Shown here: piece after piece, positions 46,581 to 55,661 of the stretch
How the letters are laid out: the number at the start of each line of letters is the position of its first letter
Numbering within the stretch: position 1 is the stretch's first letter
Source: SIG565 sp045594065
GTDB taxonomy: Bacteria > Bacillota > Clostridia > Oscillospirales > Acutalibacteraceae
Direction: 5' to 3'
DNA length: 64,000 bases
Assembly (NCBI GenBank): GCA_045594065.1
Contig: JAZNXU010000036.1
Span: 1-64,000, forward strand
Position numbers and translations under genes: made by a program
Notes under the pieces: model-generated
Told to the model about the DNA's origin: nothing
The model's input: the letters and a program-made list of their open reading frames with translations, nothing else
Databases searched by the model: none

Positions 46581-47576
46581 TTAAATATCCCAAGACCGTG
46601 GAATGTAAATATTTTTAAAGGTTTCTACCGCATAGTGGTCAGTCATACCGGCGATATAATCGGTAACAGCCCGTGAAACACCGTCACGCCTTAAAATTTC
46701 GGCATATTCATCTTGAAGCTTTTCAGGATGAACACAAAAATAATCATAAAGCCCTTTAATAATGCCATAGACCTTTGCTTCTTCGGACTTAGCAACAGGA
46801 TTTCGATATACACTTTCAAATAAAAACTCGTGCAACATATTGTAATATTTGAAAGTATCGTCATCCATTTTTATATCGTCAACGCTGTTTTTTACGATTG
46901 AACTTACCATTGTGTTGATACGCTGACTTTTGGTATTTCCTAAATATGCAACAATTTCTTTAGGAATATCTGAAGCCGTAATAATACCACCGCGAATAGC
47001 ATCGTCAATATCGTGATTTATATAGGCAATTCTGTCAGAATAACGCACAACTCTTCCCTCGAGCGATTCTGCCCAATCACCCTTGGTATGACTTCTAATA
47101 CCATCTAAAACCTCATATGTAAGATTAAGACCGTTGCCGTTTTTCTCGATAAATTCGCAAACCCTAACGCTTTGCTCATAATGGGTAAAGGTGAAATCAC
47201 TAATTTCATCTAAAGCGCGTTCTCCCGCGTGCCCAAAAGGTGTGTGACCCAAATCATGCCCCAAAGCGATAGCTTCGGTCAAATCCTCATTAAGTCTTAA
47301 AGCCCTTGCTATAGTTCTGGCAATTTGCGCAACCTCTAAAGTATGTGTAAGTCGCGTTCTATAGTGGTCTGACTCGGGAGATAGAAACACCTGAGTTTTA
47401 TGTTTGAGTCTTCTAAAAGATTTCGAATGAATAATGCGGTCACGATCACGCTGAAAATCGGTGCGGAGCTCGCATTTTATCTCTTCCCTTTTTCTGCCCT
47501 TTGAATTTGCACTGAGCACTGCATTATCCGATAAAATTAATCTTTCGGATTGCTCATAAGCTTCACGAATACTCAA
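46581..47576 (-). CDS. dgt: dGTP triphosphohydrolase-like HD protein
   Basis: About 331 aa. HD-domain: HTLEVAQIARTIARAL, AIALGHDLGHTPFGHAGERAL (HD pair) and YSDRIAYINHDIDDAIR (Asp). Family members hydrolyse dNTPs to nucleosides and triphosphate. RRLKHKTQVFLSPESDHYRTRLTHTLE is the family start of the core. The TTG at 47576, 6 bases after AAGGTGGTG, is preferred to the upstream frame start. Confidence 0.92.
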   Translation of the reverse strand: MSIREAYEQSERLILSDNAVLSANSKGRKREEIKCELRTDFQRDRDRIIHSKSFRRLKHKTQVFLSPESDHYRTRLTHTLEVAQIARTIARALRLNEDLTEAIALGHDLGHTPFGHAGERALDEISDFTFTHYEQSVRVCEFIEKNGNGLNLTYEVLDGIRSHTKGDWAESLEGRVVRYSDRIAYINHDIDDAIRGGIITASDIPKEIVAYLGNTKSQRINTMVSSIVKNSVDDIKMDDDTFKYYNMLHEFLFESVYRNPVAKSEEAKVYGIIKGLYDYFCVHPEKLQDEYAEILRRDGVSRAVTDYIAGMTDHYAVETFKNIYIPRSWDI

Positions 47577-47646
47577 ACAAATCACCACCTTAAAAATCAC
47601 TTTATTTATATATACGCAAAATAATGTCGAAAACCTTTATTTTTAA

Positions 47647-48267
47647 TTAAATAGGATAAAATTTATTCCCTTTTACATTTATAGTAACCTTACCGTTAAA
47701 AGTGTCGCAAAGCTTTGCAGTAAAATCATCGGCAGAGGCCTCGTCAATATATATTTCAGTAACAACCTCGCTGGTAAAATCAGAACCGATAACTCCGCCT
47801 GCGATATCTTTCAAAACACTGCCTAAAGTATCATACATACTGTAATCACAAACGATTTGAAGTTCACGGCAATTTGTCATTGTCTTAATATCAGCGCAAT
47901 TTACCGCACCCTGCACAGCAGCAGAGTATGCACGAACAAGTCCGCCTGTGCCGAGTAGTATTCCACCGAAATAACGAGTTACAACAACTGCAACATTAAA
48001 AAGACCCGCCCCATCAATAACATCGAGTACAGGCTTTCCCGCAGTTCCGTGCGGCTCGCCATCGTCAGAAAAGCGTTTAATATTACCGTCACTTAAAGTG
48101 TAAGCATAAACATTATGTCGAGCATCCCAATAATTACTACGCATTTTATTAATAAATTCGGTAGCATCGGATTCGCTTTCAATATGTACTAGAGTTGCAA
48201 TGAATTTAGAACGCTTTTCTGTGAGCTCGAAAACACTTTCACCGTTTATAGTTTTAAAAGATTTCAT
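47647..48267 (-). CDS. YigZ/IMPACT family protein
   Basis: 206 aa. N-terminal UPF0029 core SKFIATLVHIESESDATEFINKMRSNYWDARHNVYAY, FSDDGEPHGTAGKPVLDVI and VVVTRYFGGILLGTGGLVRAYS are diagnostic; a C-terminal DUF1949-like domain follows. Molecular role is unclear (ribosome or translation linked by homology to IMPACT). Confidence 0.92.
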   Translation of the reverse strand: MKSFKTINGESVFELTEKRSKFIATLVHIESESDATEFINKMRSNYWDARHNVYAYTLSDGNIKRFSDDGEPHGTAGKPVLDVIDGAGLFNVAVVVTRYFGGILLGTGGLVRAYSAAVQGAVNCADIKTMTNCRELQIVCDYSMYDTLGSVLKDIAGGVIGSDFTSEVVTEIYIDEASADDFTAKLCDTFNGKVTINVKGNKFYPI

Positions 48268-48286
48268 AATCTACTCCAAAAAAGAA

Positions 48287-48306
48287 AACCGCAACCTTTG
48301 GCGGTT
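48287..48306 (-). terminator. Intrinsic terminator of rpmE
   Basis: AACCGC/GCGGTT stem, then TTCTTTTTT on the minus strand. Confidence 0.6.
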
Positions 48307-48323
48307 ACGGTATACTTTTAAAC

Positions 48324-48524
48324 TTATTTTAAGCCAAAACGCTTGTTGAATCTATCAACACGTCCGCCTGTATCAACAAGTTTCTGTCTGCCTGTAAAGA
48401 ACGGATGACATTTTGAGCAGATATCAAGATGAATTTCCTTCTTAGTCGAGCGAGTTTCAAACTCAGCACCGCAAGCACACTTAACAACAGTCTTTTCATA
48501 GGTAGGATGAATACCCTGTTTCAT
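48324..48524 (-). CDS. rpmE: 50S ribosomal protein L31 (zinc-binding form)
   Basis: 66 aa. MKQGIHPTYEKTVVKCACGAEFETRST and ICSKCHPFFTGRQKLVDTGGRVDRF carry the CxC...CxxC zinc ligands of the C+ form. The 21 codons in frame above ATG 48524 are not coding: AAAGGGGTGACACT is the ribosome-binding region. Confidence 0.97.
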   Translation of the reverse strand: MKQGIHPTYEKTVVKCACGAEFETRSTKKEIHLDICSKCHPFFTGRQKLVDTGGRVDRFNKRFGLK

Positions 48525-48558
48525 AGTGTCACCCCTTTCAAAATTCGATAACAATAGG

Positions 48559-48587
48559 ATAATACCACAAATTACGAGAAAATGCAA
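48559..48587 (-). promoter_or_regulatory. Sigma-A promoter of rpmE
   Basis: Minus strand TTGCAT, 17-bp spacer, TATTAT, right after the spoIIR stop. Confidence 0.7.
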
Positions 48588-48594
48588 GCATTAT

Positions 48595-49206
48595 TTATTT
48601 TTTCTTGAAAAAATTTTTAATTTCTTCAAAAATTTCAATGGTTTTGAACTTAATTACAAACTTTTCGTGATTTTTGGCAATATTGGCAGCCTTATCACTA
48701 ACAGCTGAATTAAGATTAGCGGTTGCAGCAGGAACGCATATTGCAGGGTACATAACACACCACCAATTTTTACCCTCTGCCTTCCCGATTTTAACACAAA
48801 GCGCCTCGTATTCCCCTGCAGGTAGTGTAAAGTCATCATAAACACGCGTATTAAAGTAAGTTTTTGCAACCTCCACAGTCACATTATAATTATAGCCGTT
48901 ATCCTTAATAACTTTTTCGGCGGTTGATTTAAATTGCTCAAGTGAGTTTTCGGCAACCACAAGGGCTTCGCCGATATCGTTAGAGCTCTTAAATTCCGCA
49001 CAACCAAGCTCGAGCAAAGCATCTCGCACCTGTAATTTTAGGTTTTGGTCCTGCTCTGTATCGGAATTGGCAATGATATGAAGTCTTAACACATTTTCTT
49101 TCAGCTCGGCGCAATTTGCCTCAAACTGAACACTGCTTATAAGCAGAGAAAAAACAAGTCCCAATAAAACAGCAATTCGCAAAATCTTAAAATTTTCTTT
49201 TTTCAT
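48595..49206 (-). CDS. spoIIR: Stage II sporulation protein R
   Basis: 203 aa. Signal peptide (ILRIAVLLGLVFSLLISSVQF) then ENVLRLHIIANSDTEQDQNLKLQVRDALL, the hallmark SpoIIR core, and VEVAKTYFNTRVYDDFTLPAGEYEAL with NWWCVMYPAIC. In spore formers it is exported from the forespore and activates SpoIIGA, which processes pro-sigma-E. AAAGGAGATATTT precedes ATG 49206. Confidence 0.95.
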   Translation of the reverse strand: MKKENFKILRIAVLLGLVFSLLISSVQFEANCAELKENVLRLHIIANSDTEQDQNLKLQVRDALLELGCAEFKSSNDIGEALVVAENSLEQFKSTAEKVIKDNGYNYNVTVEVAKTYFNTRVYDDFTLPAGEYEALCVKIGKAEGKNWWCVMYPAICVPAATANLNSAVSDKAANIAKNHEKFVIKFKTIEIFEEIKNFFKKK

Positions 49207-49260
49207 AAATATCTCCTTTGAAAAATTTTTCAAAGAAAATATTGACAATATATAGAAATT

Positions 49261-50112
49261 TTATTCAAAAACAATTGCAGAATCAGTAGGCTTAGCTATA
49301 AATGAGCAAATAGAGCGTTTCTTTAGTGCGCTCAAAGCCCCGTTCGCCTTATCGGCACAATCAAATATTCCAAAATACGATGGTCCGCTACCACTCAAGG
49401 AAACAGCCAAGGCATCATTCTGTTTTAATATATCGGTTATTGCATTCGGTTGCCAAGCCGCCGAAAATACATTCTTGACATTTTTGCATAGTTTATTTAA
49501 ATTGCCGCCTAAAATTGCTTCCTTAGCCGCGCTATTATCAGGGCGGTCAAGTATAACTGTTGAATCAATAACGCGGTACATCTCTTTTGTGGACCGCTTT
49601 TCGGCATCTTTGGCTATAACTATAAAACAATCGGGCATATTTGGTAATTTTTCAAAAATTTCACCTATACCCGTAACCGAAATTGTACCGCCGTGCAAGA
49701 AAAATGGAACATCGGCACCCAGTTTCAATGCAATGTCTTTGAGCTGTGCCAAACTTAATGGGTTTCCATAAAGCTTATTAAGCAGCATAATCACCGCGGC
49801 TGCATCCGCACTGCCACCGCCTAGACCTGCGGCAAGCGGTATATTTTTTGTAATTTCAATATTTGCGCCGCCTTTTGTTCCGCTTTTTGCAAAGAACAGT
49901 TTTGCAGCCTTGTGGCAAATATCATCCTCGCCGCCGAGTGTGCTGTCAGTAGATGTAACATTAACACCGTCTTCAATACGCTCAACCGTAACCGTATCGT
50001 ACAAACTCACCGACTGCATTATCATATCAACTAAATGATACCCATCTTCACGCACACCGACAATATCTAGGGTTAAATTTATTTTTGCACCCGCTTTAGC
50101 CGTAATTTTCAA
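49261..50112 (-). CDS. ispE: 4-diphosphocytidyl-2-C-methyl-D-erythritol kinase
   Basis: 283-aa GHMP kinase of the MEP isoprenoid pathway. AKAGAKINLTLDIVGVREDGYHLVDMIMQSV and the ATP loop IPLAAGLGGGSADAAAVIMLLN are diagnostic; SLSGSGPSYFGIF is the third motif. It lies between spoIIR and the aminotransferase with 10 bp to the latter. Confidence 0.96.
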   Translation of the reverse strand: MKITAKAGAKINLTLDIVGVREDGYHLVDMIMQSVSLYDTVTVERIEDGVNVTSTDSTLGGEDDICHKAAKLFFAKSGTKGGANIEITKNIPLAAGLGGGSADAAAVIMLLNKLYGNPLSLAQLKDIALKLGADVPFFLHGGTISVTGIGEIFEKLPNMPDCFIVIAKDAEKRSTKEMYRVIDSTVILDRPDNSAAKEAILGGNLNKLCKNVKNVFSAAWQPNAITDILKQNDALAVSLSGSGPSYFGIFDCADKANGALSALKKRSICSFIAKPTDSAIVFE

Positions 50113-50121
50113 GTCTTCACC

Positions 50122-51297
50122 CTATTCTTTTAATTCTCCTAAAAACTCGCCTATACGCTTTAACGCCTCACTGATATGCTCTACCGAGTAGCAATACGAT
50201 GCTCTGATAAAGCCCTCACCGCCAAGACCAAAAGCAGTACCGGGAACCAACGCAACATTTTTTGACATTAAAAGCTTCTCACAAAATTCGTCACTCGTCA
50301 TACCCGTAGACTTAATTGATGGAAACGCATAGAAAGCTCCCTTAGGCTCACGACAGGTAAGTCCCAAATCGTTAAAGCCCTTAACAATCATTCTTCGGCG
50401 GGAATCATATTCTTCCAGCATTTCTTCAACAGCCTCATCGCAATTTTTAAGCGCCTCAATAGCGGCATACTGCGAAACGGTTGGTGCACACATAATTGCA
50501 TATTGGTGAATTTTTGTTATCTGCTCTATGATTTCCTTAGGTCCGCATGCAAATCCTAAACGCCAACCTGTCATAGAAAAAGATTTTGAAAAACCGTTAA
50601 TCAAAATTGTTCTCTCTCGCATACCGTCAAGCTCTGCAACAGAAATGTGCTTTTTACCGCCGAAAGTAAGCTGAGAATAAATCTCATCAGATAACACAAT
50701 AACATTGGTGTCCCGTAAAATGTCAGCAATGTTCTCAAGGTCTTCCCTTTCCATAATAGCACCCGTAGGATTACAAGGATAAGGAAGAATGAGCACCTTT
50801 GTCCTATCAGTCAGCTTTTCACAAAGCTCTTTAGGAGTTACTTTAAAATCGTTTTCAGCCTTTGTTTCAATTATAACAGGAACACCGCCTGCAAGGCGTA
50901 CAATTGGCTCATAGCAAACATAGCTGGGCTGTGGAATAATCACCTCGTCACCGTCATTCACAATGCTTCGTATAGCCATATCTATAGCTTCACTTCCGCC
51001 TACCGTTACGAGTATTTCATTCTTCGGTGAATATTCAATATTACACTTTCTGTATACATAATTTGAAATCTCAGCACGAAGTGCATCAAGTCCCCTATTT
51101 GAGGTATACCTTGTTTTTCCTTTCTCAAGCGAGCGAATTCCCGCGGCACGCACATTCCACGGTGTTGGAAAATCAGGCTCACCTACACCCAAGGATATAA
51201 CATTTTCCATACTCTCAGCAATATCAAAAAATTTTCTGATACCCGATGGCTTAATATCCTTAACGGTGTTATTTAAAATCTTGCTATAATCTATCAC
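50122..51297 (-). CDS. Class I/II pyridoxal-phosphate aminotransferase
   Basis: 391 aa, fold-type I aspartate-aminotransferase superfamily. LGVGEPDFPTPWNVR, ILVTVGGSEAIDMAIRSI, LPYPCNPTGAIM, DEIYSQLTF, PLP lysine in GFSKSFSMTGWRLGF and an arginine in GFIRASYCYS. Substrate is not determinable from sequence (PatA-like or alanine/aspartate types are possible). GTG start overlaps the lrp stop (GTGA), so it is coupled to its presumed regulator. Confidence 0.92.
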   Translation of the reverse strand: MIDYSKILNNTVKDIKPSGIRKFFDIAESMENVISLGVGEPDFPTPWNVRAAGIRSLEKGKTRYTSNRGLDALRAEISNYVYRKCNIEYSPKNEILVTVGGSEAIDMAIRSIVNDGDEVIIPQPSYVCYEPIVRLAGGVPVIIETKAENDFKVTPKELCEKLTDRTKVLILPYPCNPTGAIMEREDLENIADILRDTNVIVLSDEIYSQLTFGGKKHISVAELDGMRERTILINGFSKSFSMTGWRLGFACGPKEIIEQITKIHQYAIMCAPTVSQYAAIEALKNCDEAVEEMLEEYDSRRRMIVKGFNDLGLTCREPKGAFYAFPSIKSTGMTSDEFCEKLLMSKNVALVPGTAFGLGGEGFIRASYCYSVEHISEALKRIGEFLGELKE

Positions 51298-51776
51298 AGG
51301 GAAATTATCCCCCTATCATCGTTTTTACCGTCAAAAAGACAAACATCCTGCTCTTTATAACGGCGGAGAACAAAATGAGTTGCTGTAGAAATAACAGAAT
51401 CGATTGTTGATAATTCTTTAGCTACAAACATTGCAACCTGCTGGAAAGTTTTACCCTTTACAAGCACACAAAGGTCATATCCACCCGACATTAGATAAAC
51501 GCTTTCAACTTCACTGTAGCGCATAACTCGCTCAGCAACCTCTTCAAATCCGAGACCTGATTTCGGGGTAACCTTGAGTTCAATTATTGCAGATACCATA
51601 ACGCTATCTACCTTTTCCCAATCTATAATCGGCTTATAGCCGTGAATTACACCATCCTTTTCAAGGTTTAATAAATCCTCAGCTATCTGTGCCTCGGTAG
51701 CACCTAACATACCCGCAAGCTCTGACACAGTGTATCTTGCATTTTTATTTAAAAGCTTTAAAAGTTTAGTGTTCAT
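51294..51776 (-). CDS. Lrp/AsnC family transcriptional regulator
   Basis: 160 aa. N-terminal HTH (LLNKNARYTVSELAGMLGATEAQIAEDLLNLEKDGVI) and RAM/ligand domain (ELKVTPKSGLGFEEVAERV, YLMSGGYDLCVLVKG). Probably amino-acid responsive and controlling the coupled aminotransferase gene. GGAGGGAAAATT precedes the ATG. Confidence 0.92.
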   Translation of the reverse strand: MNTKLLKLLNKNARYTVSELAGMLGATEAQIAEDLLNLEKDGVIHGYKPIIDWEKVDSVMVSAIIELKVTPKSGLGFEEVAERVMRYSEVESVYLMSGGYDLCVLVKGKTFQQVAMFVAKELSTIDSVISTATHFVLRRYKEQDVCLFDGKNDDRGIISL

Positions 51777-51848
51777 AATTTTCCCTCCATTTTTTATATG
51801 ATAACATATAATAGCCGAAAAATAAAGAATAATTTTGCCGTATTCAGG

Positions 51849-51877
51849 TTTACAATCATTAAAAAATATGATATTAT
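51849..51877 (+). promoter_or_regulatory. Sigma-A promoter of the ACT/UPF0210 operon
   Basis: TTTACA, 17-bp spacer, TATTAT, 30 bp before the ACT-domain gene. Confidence 0.7.
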
Positions 51878-51908
51878 ATATTTCAATAATTTATTGAGGT
51901 GATTTTTG

Positions 51909-52178
51909 ATGAAAACTGTAATAACAGTTGTTGGTAAGGATACCGTTGGAATTCTCGCAAAGGTATCAGGCAAATGCGCTGAATATAATGTTAATATAGC
52001 TGAAGTTACACAGTCCATTTTACAAGGTATGTTCTGTATGATAATGGTTGGCGAAGTTGATGCTATGAAAGGCTCGTTTGCTGAGTTTGCCGAGGATATG
52101 GAAAAATTCGGTGAAACAATGAATATGAAAATTCATGTAATGCACGAAGATCTTTTCAATTCTATGCACAGAATTTAA
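51909..52178 (+). CDS. ACT domain protein (UPF0237)
   Basis: 89 aa, a single ACT domain: TVITVVGKDTVGILAKVSGKCAEYNVNIAEVTQSIL. Stand-alone ACT proteins of this type nearly always precede a UPF0210 gene, as here (9 bp). Probably an amino-acid-sensing partner. GAGGTGA precedes ATG 51909; the TTG one codon earlier is less well placed. Confidence 0.93.
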   Translation: MKTVITVVGKDTVGILAKVSGKCAEYNVNIAEVTQSILQGMFCMIMVGEVDAMKGSFAEFAEDMEKFGETMNMKIHVMHEDLFNSMHRI

Positions 52179-52187
52179 GGTGATATA

Positions 52188-53549
52188 ATGATAAATACAA
52201 ACGATATTCTTGAAACTATCTCGATGATAGAAAACGAAAATCTTGATATCAGGACCGTTACTATGGGTATTTCCCTGCTTGACTGTATCGACCCTGACAT
52301 TGATAAAGCCTGTGAAAAGGTTTATAACAAAATTACAAAAACCGCCGAGAAGCTAGTACCAGTTTGCTGTGAAATAGAGCGTGAACTCGGTATTCCGATT
52401 ATAAACAAGCGAATTTCGGTAACCCCTATAGCTATGATACTCGCTGCTTGTGAGAAAAAAGAGCCAATTAAATTTGCTCTCGCTCTCGAGAGAGCGGCAA
52501 GGCAGGTTGGCGTTAACTTTATAGGCGGCTATTCCGCACTTGTAGGCAAAGGCTTTGCTGCGGGTGACCGTGAGCTTATTGAAAGTATTCCTGAGGCACT
52601 TGCTAAAACCGAGCACATATGCTCATCTGTAAATATTGGCTCAACAAAAGCGGGCATTAATATGGATGCTGTAGCGCTTATGGGTAAAATTGTAAAGCAG
52701 GCTGCTGAACTTACAAAGGATAATCAGTGCATCGGAGCCGCAAAATTGGTTGTATTTTGTAACGCACCCGAAGATAACCCCTTTATGGCGGGCGCTTTCC
52801 ACGGTGTTGGAGAGGCTGACTGCGTTATTAATGTCGGCGTTTCGGGTCCAGGTGTTGTGCGCGCGGCGCTCGCTAAAAACTCCGACGGTCTTGATTTAAC
52901 GGGTGTTGCAGAGCTTATTAAGAGAACAGCATTTAAAATCACAAGAATGGGTCAGCTGGTTGCGCGTGAGGCTTCAAACCGCCTTGGCGTTCCGTTCGGT
53001 ATAGTTGATTTATCACTTGCCCCCACCCCTGCAGTTGGCGATTCGGTAGCACATATACTTGAAGAAATCGGTCTTGAAATGTGCGGTGCCTGCGGCACAA
53101 CAGCTGCACTCGCAATGCTTAACGATGCGGTTAAAAAAGGCGGAGTAATGGCATCCTCCCGCGTAGGCGGTTTATCGGGCGCTTTTATTCCCGTAACTGA
53201 GGATGCAGGTATGATTGATGCCGCGCGTGCGGGCGTACTTACCATTGAAAAGCTTGAAGCAATGACTGCCGTTTGCAGCGTAGGACTTGATATGATTAAC
53301 ATCCCCGGTAACACACCGCCCGAGGTAATTTCCGCAATAATTGCCGATGAAGCCGCAATAGGTATGATAAACTCAAAAACCACAGCCGTAAGAGTTATAC
53401 CGGCAATTGGCAAAAAGGTTGGCGATGAACTAAACTTTGGAGGACTATTAGGTAGCGGTCCCGTAATGAAAGTTAATACAAAGTCGCCCTTAAAATTTGT
53501 TTCCCGCGGAGGTCAAATCCCCGCACCTATACAGAGCCTTAAAAACTAA
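52188..53549 (+). CDS. PFL family protein (UPF0210/DUF711)
   Basis: 453 aa. ILETISMIENENLDIRTVTMGISLLDC at the start, GGYSALVGKGFAAGDRELIESIPEAL, CGACGTTAALAMLNDAVKKGG and a C-terminal GGLLGSGPVMKVN identify UPF0210. Weakly related to the pyruvate-formate-lyase fold; activity unknown. Paired with the ACT protein. Confidence 0.93.
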   Translation: MINTNDILETISMIENENLDIRTVTMGISLLDCIDPDIDKACEKVYNKITKTAEKLVPVCCEIERELGIPIINKRISVTPIAMILAACEKKEPIKFALALERAARQVGVNFIGGYSALVGKGFAAGDRELIESIPEALAKTEHICSSVNIGSTKAGINMDAVALMGKIVKQAAELTKDNQCIGAAKLVVFCNAPEDNPFMAGAFHGVGEADCVINVGVSGPGVVRAALAKNSDGLDLTGVAELIKRTAFKITRMGQLVAREASNRLGVPFGIVDLSLAPTPAVGDSVAHILEEIGLEMCGACGTTAALAMLNDAVKKGGVMASSRVGGLSGAFIPVTEDAGMIDAARAGVLTIEKLEAMTAVCSVGLDMINIPGNTPPEVISAIIADEAAIGMINSKTTAVRVIPAIGKKVGDELNFGGLLGSGPVMKVNTKSPLKFVSRGGQIPAPIQSLKN

Positions 53550-53558
53550 GCAGAAAAA

Positions 53559-53586
53559 AATCCCGCATACTTTTGTATGCGGGATA
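53559..53586. terminator. Bidirectional terminator
   Basis: ATCCCGCATAC-TTTT-GTATGCGGGAT between the convergent UPF0210 and HPr genes, flanked by an A-run. Confidence 0.88.
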
Positions 53587-53601
53587 TAATTTTAATATAA
53601 A

Positions 53602-53865
53602 TTATTCAGCAAAGCCGGATTCAACAAGTTTGATTAAAGAATCTACTGCGTCTTTCTCATCAACACCGTCGGCGATGATGCGAATTTCGGTATCACCTAA
53701 AATACCAAGTGATAAAACACCGAGCAAGCTTTTTGCATTAACTCTGCGCTCATCTTTTTCAACCCATATGGAAGACTTATATTCATTAGCCTTTTGGATA
53801 AAAAATGTTGCAGGGCGAGCATGTAAACCTACCTGATTCTGAACTACTACTTCTTTAACGCACAT
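53602..53865 (-). CDS. ptsH: Phosphocarrier protein HPr
   Basis: 87 aa. His15 in GLHARPATFF is the PEP-dependent phosphorylation site, and Ser46 in NAKSLLGVLSLGI the HPr-kinase site used in Firmicutes carbon control. No ptsI follows, so it may be a lone HPr or Crh-like protein with retained His15. AAGGAG is 8 bases before the ATG. Confidence 0.9.
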   Translation of the reverse strand: MCVKEVVVQNQVGLHARPATFFIQKANEYKSSIWVEKDERRVNAKSLLGVLSLGILGDTEIRIIADGVDEKDAVDSLIKLVESGFAE

Positions 53866-53916
53866 ATTGATAACTCCTTCTGAATTTTAGAAATTTTCAT
53901 TTTAACTTCTACTACT

Positions 53917-53944
53917 ATTATATCCATTTAAAATTGAGTGTCAA
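53917..53944 (-). promoter_or_regulatory. Sigma-A promoter of HPr gene
   Basis: Minus strand TTGACA, 16-bp spacer, TATAAT, about 50 bp upstream of the ATG. Confidence 0.8.
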
Positions 53945-54046
53945 CATTTTGCAGCAAACTTCTATTTTTACAACAAACAGTAACGAAAAGTTATCCGCTG
54001 ATTTGGTGAAATTGACATAAATAAACAAAAAATCTATCAAAAACAA

Positions 54047-54793
54047 CTATATATCGTGTTTATTCTCTTTTAAGTACGCTATATATCTTGCATCTGAACT
54101 AGTAAGCTCAGCTTTTTCAAGCATATCAGGGCGACGATTAAGTGTTTCTTCAAGAGATTTCTCGCGCCGCCATTTTGTAATATTAGCATGGTGACCCGAG
54201 AGAAGTACTTCTGGCACTTCTCTATTATTCCACACTGCAGGTTTTGTATACTGCGGAAACTCAAGCAGACTAGAAAAATGACTTTCCTCTTCGAAGCAAA
54301 TATCTTCACTCAGTACCCCTGGCAGCATACGGCAAACAGCATCCGCAACGGTAAGCGCAGGCAACTCTCCACCTGTAAGCACAAAATCACCAATGGAAAT
54401 TTCTGAATCTACAATTTCATCTATAACGCGTTGGTCAATTCCCTCATAATGGCCACAAAGCAACACTATATGCTCCTTTTTTGATAACTCAACAGCAGTG
54501 CCCTGCTTAAAAGCTTCGCCCTTTGGAGATAGGTAAATTAAATAAGGCTTTTCTTCCCCCTCGTTCCAAAGGCTTTTATAAGCCTGATAAATTGGCTCTG
54601 CAGCCATAATCATACCCATTCCGCCACCGTAGGGTGTATCATCCACCTTGTTGTGCTTGTTACCTGAAAAATCGCGAATATTGATGCAATTTATTTCTAC
54701 CTTTTCAGCTTTTCTTGCCCTACCTATAATACTTGCCGATAAAACTGCTTCGCACATTTCGGGAAACAGTGTTAAAATATCAATCCTCATCAT
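54047..54793 (-). CDS. trmD: tRNA (guanine37-N1)-methyltransferase
   Basis: 248-aa SPOUT enzyme. MMRIDILTLFPEMCEAVLSAS, DDTPYGGGMGMIMAAEPIYQA, the trefoil-knot LCGHYEGIDQRVID and EISIGDFVLTGGELPALTVAD, and LLSGHHANITKWRREKSL are all standard. The tandem ATGs at 54793/54790 lie 7-10 bases after GAGGGG and overlap the end of rimM. Last gene of the ylxM-ffh operon; rplS does not follow it. Confidence 0.96.
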   Translation of the reverse strand: MMRIDILTLFPEMCEAVLSASIIGRARKAEKVEINCINIRDFSGNKHNKVDDTPYGGGMGMIMAAEPIYQAYKSLWNEGEEKPYLIYLSPKGEAFKQGTAVELSKKEHIVLLCGHYEGIDQRVIDEIVDSEISIGDFVLTGGELPALTVADAVCRMLPGVLSEDICFEEESHFSSLLEFPQYTKPAVWNNREVPEVLLSGHHANITKWRREKSLEETLNRRPDMLEKAELTSSDARYIAYLKENKHDI

Positions 54794-55295
54794 CAAAAAT
54801 CCCCTCAAGCGGAGTTATCTTAACAATACCGCTATCGATATCAACATTACTTACAACGGGCGGAATAACCGGTATTAAATACTCTTTACCGTCTTTTTTG
54901 ATATGCCATACATCGTTTGCACCTGTTGCCGATACATCGCTGATTATACCGTAGGTAATACCATTTTCAGCATCAATTACCGTACAACCGATAATATCCT
55001 GTATAAAATATCTACCATTTTCAAGTCTTACATCATTACGGCTAATATATATTACACGGTTGCGATAGCTTTCAGCCGCCTCAATACTATCAACGCCGCT
55101 GAATTTGGCAATAAAAACATTACCGTTTTCGGCAATTTTTTCGCACAAAAGCTTATTTTTGCCGTTATCATCGGTGAAAAAATTTTTTACACCCTTTAAA
55201 AAATCAATACCGTCGCACCAAGGCTGAATTCTCACCATACCGCGAACTCCGTGGGTGCCGACAATTTTACCTATTTCTAAAAATTCTTTTTTCAT
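54780..55295 (-). CDS. rimM: 16S rRNA processing protein RimM
   Basis: 171 aa. LEIGKIVGTHGVRGMVRIQPWCD and the PRC-barrel segment RYFIQDIIGCTVIDAENGITYGIISDVSATGANDVWHIKK, ending LIPVIPPVVSNVDIDSGIVKI. Binds S19 during 30S maturation. Overlaps trmD. Confidence 0.94.
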   Translation of the reverse strand: MKKEFLEIGKIVGTHGVRGMVRIQPWCDGIDFLKGVKNFFTDDNGKNKLLCEKIAENGNVFIAKFSGVDSIEAAESYRNRVIYISRNDVRLENGRYFIQDIIGCTVIDAENGITYGIISDVSATGANDVWHIKKDGKEYLIPVIPPVVSNVDIDSGIVKITPLEGIFDDED

Positions 55296-55342
55296 AATTC
55301 ATCCTATTATGTGGCAGGATTACCCCGCCCTCTCTATATTAA

Positions 55343-55365
55343 TACCCCCAATAGCTTTGGGGGTA
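55343..55365 (-). terminator. Hairpin between khpA and rimM (possible attenuator)
   Basis: TACCCCCAA/TTGGGGGTA with a short loop; on the minus strand it is followed by TTAATATAG, a weak U-tract. A second hairpin AGGCTGAT/ATCAGCCT is at 55380-55400. Confidence 0.45.
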
Positions 55366-55403
55366 ATTTTTTACGCTGAGGCTGATATAAATCAGCCTAT
55401 ATA

Positions 55404-55637
55404 TTAGTCGATTTCTACAGAAATCTTGGTGTTGTTTCTATTAGCAGCAGCGCGCATAACTACGCGGATAGCCTTTGCTATTCTGCCTTGCTTGCCGATA
55501 ACTCTACCCATATCCGACTCATCAACGTGAAGATGATATACAGTTACACCCTCTTCATTAGGCTCATCAACAGATACGCTAACGGCTTCGGGCTTCTCAA
55601 CAAGGCCACTTGCTAAAGATACAAGAAGCTCTTTCAT
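55404..55637 (-). CDS. khpA: KH-domain RNA-binding protein
   Basis: 77 aa. A single KH domain with the GxxG loop VIGKQGRIAKAIRVVMRAAA. Forms a conserved pair with rpsP in Firmicutes (ylqC). The TTG at 55652 overlaps GGAGG; ATG 55637 is used. Confidence 0.93.
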   Translation of the reverse strand: MKELLVSLASGLVEKPEAVSVSVDEPNEEGVTVYHLHVDESDMGRVIGKQGRIAKAIRVVMRAAANRNNTKISVEID

Positions 55638-55661
55638 AATAATACCCTCCAAAACTGTAAA

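Noticed and set aside
54648..55199. Several plus-strand frames over trmD and rimM
   Set aside because: Overlap conserved genes completely and lack ribosome-binding sites.
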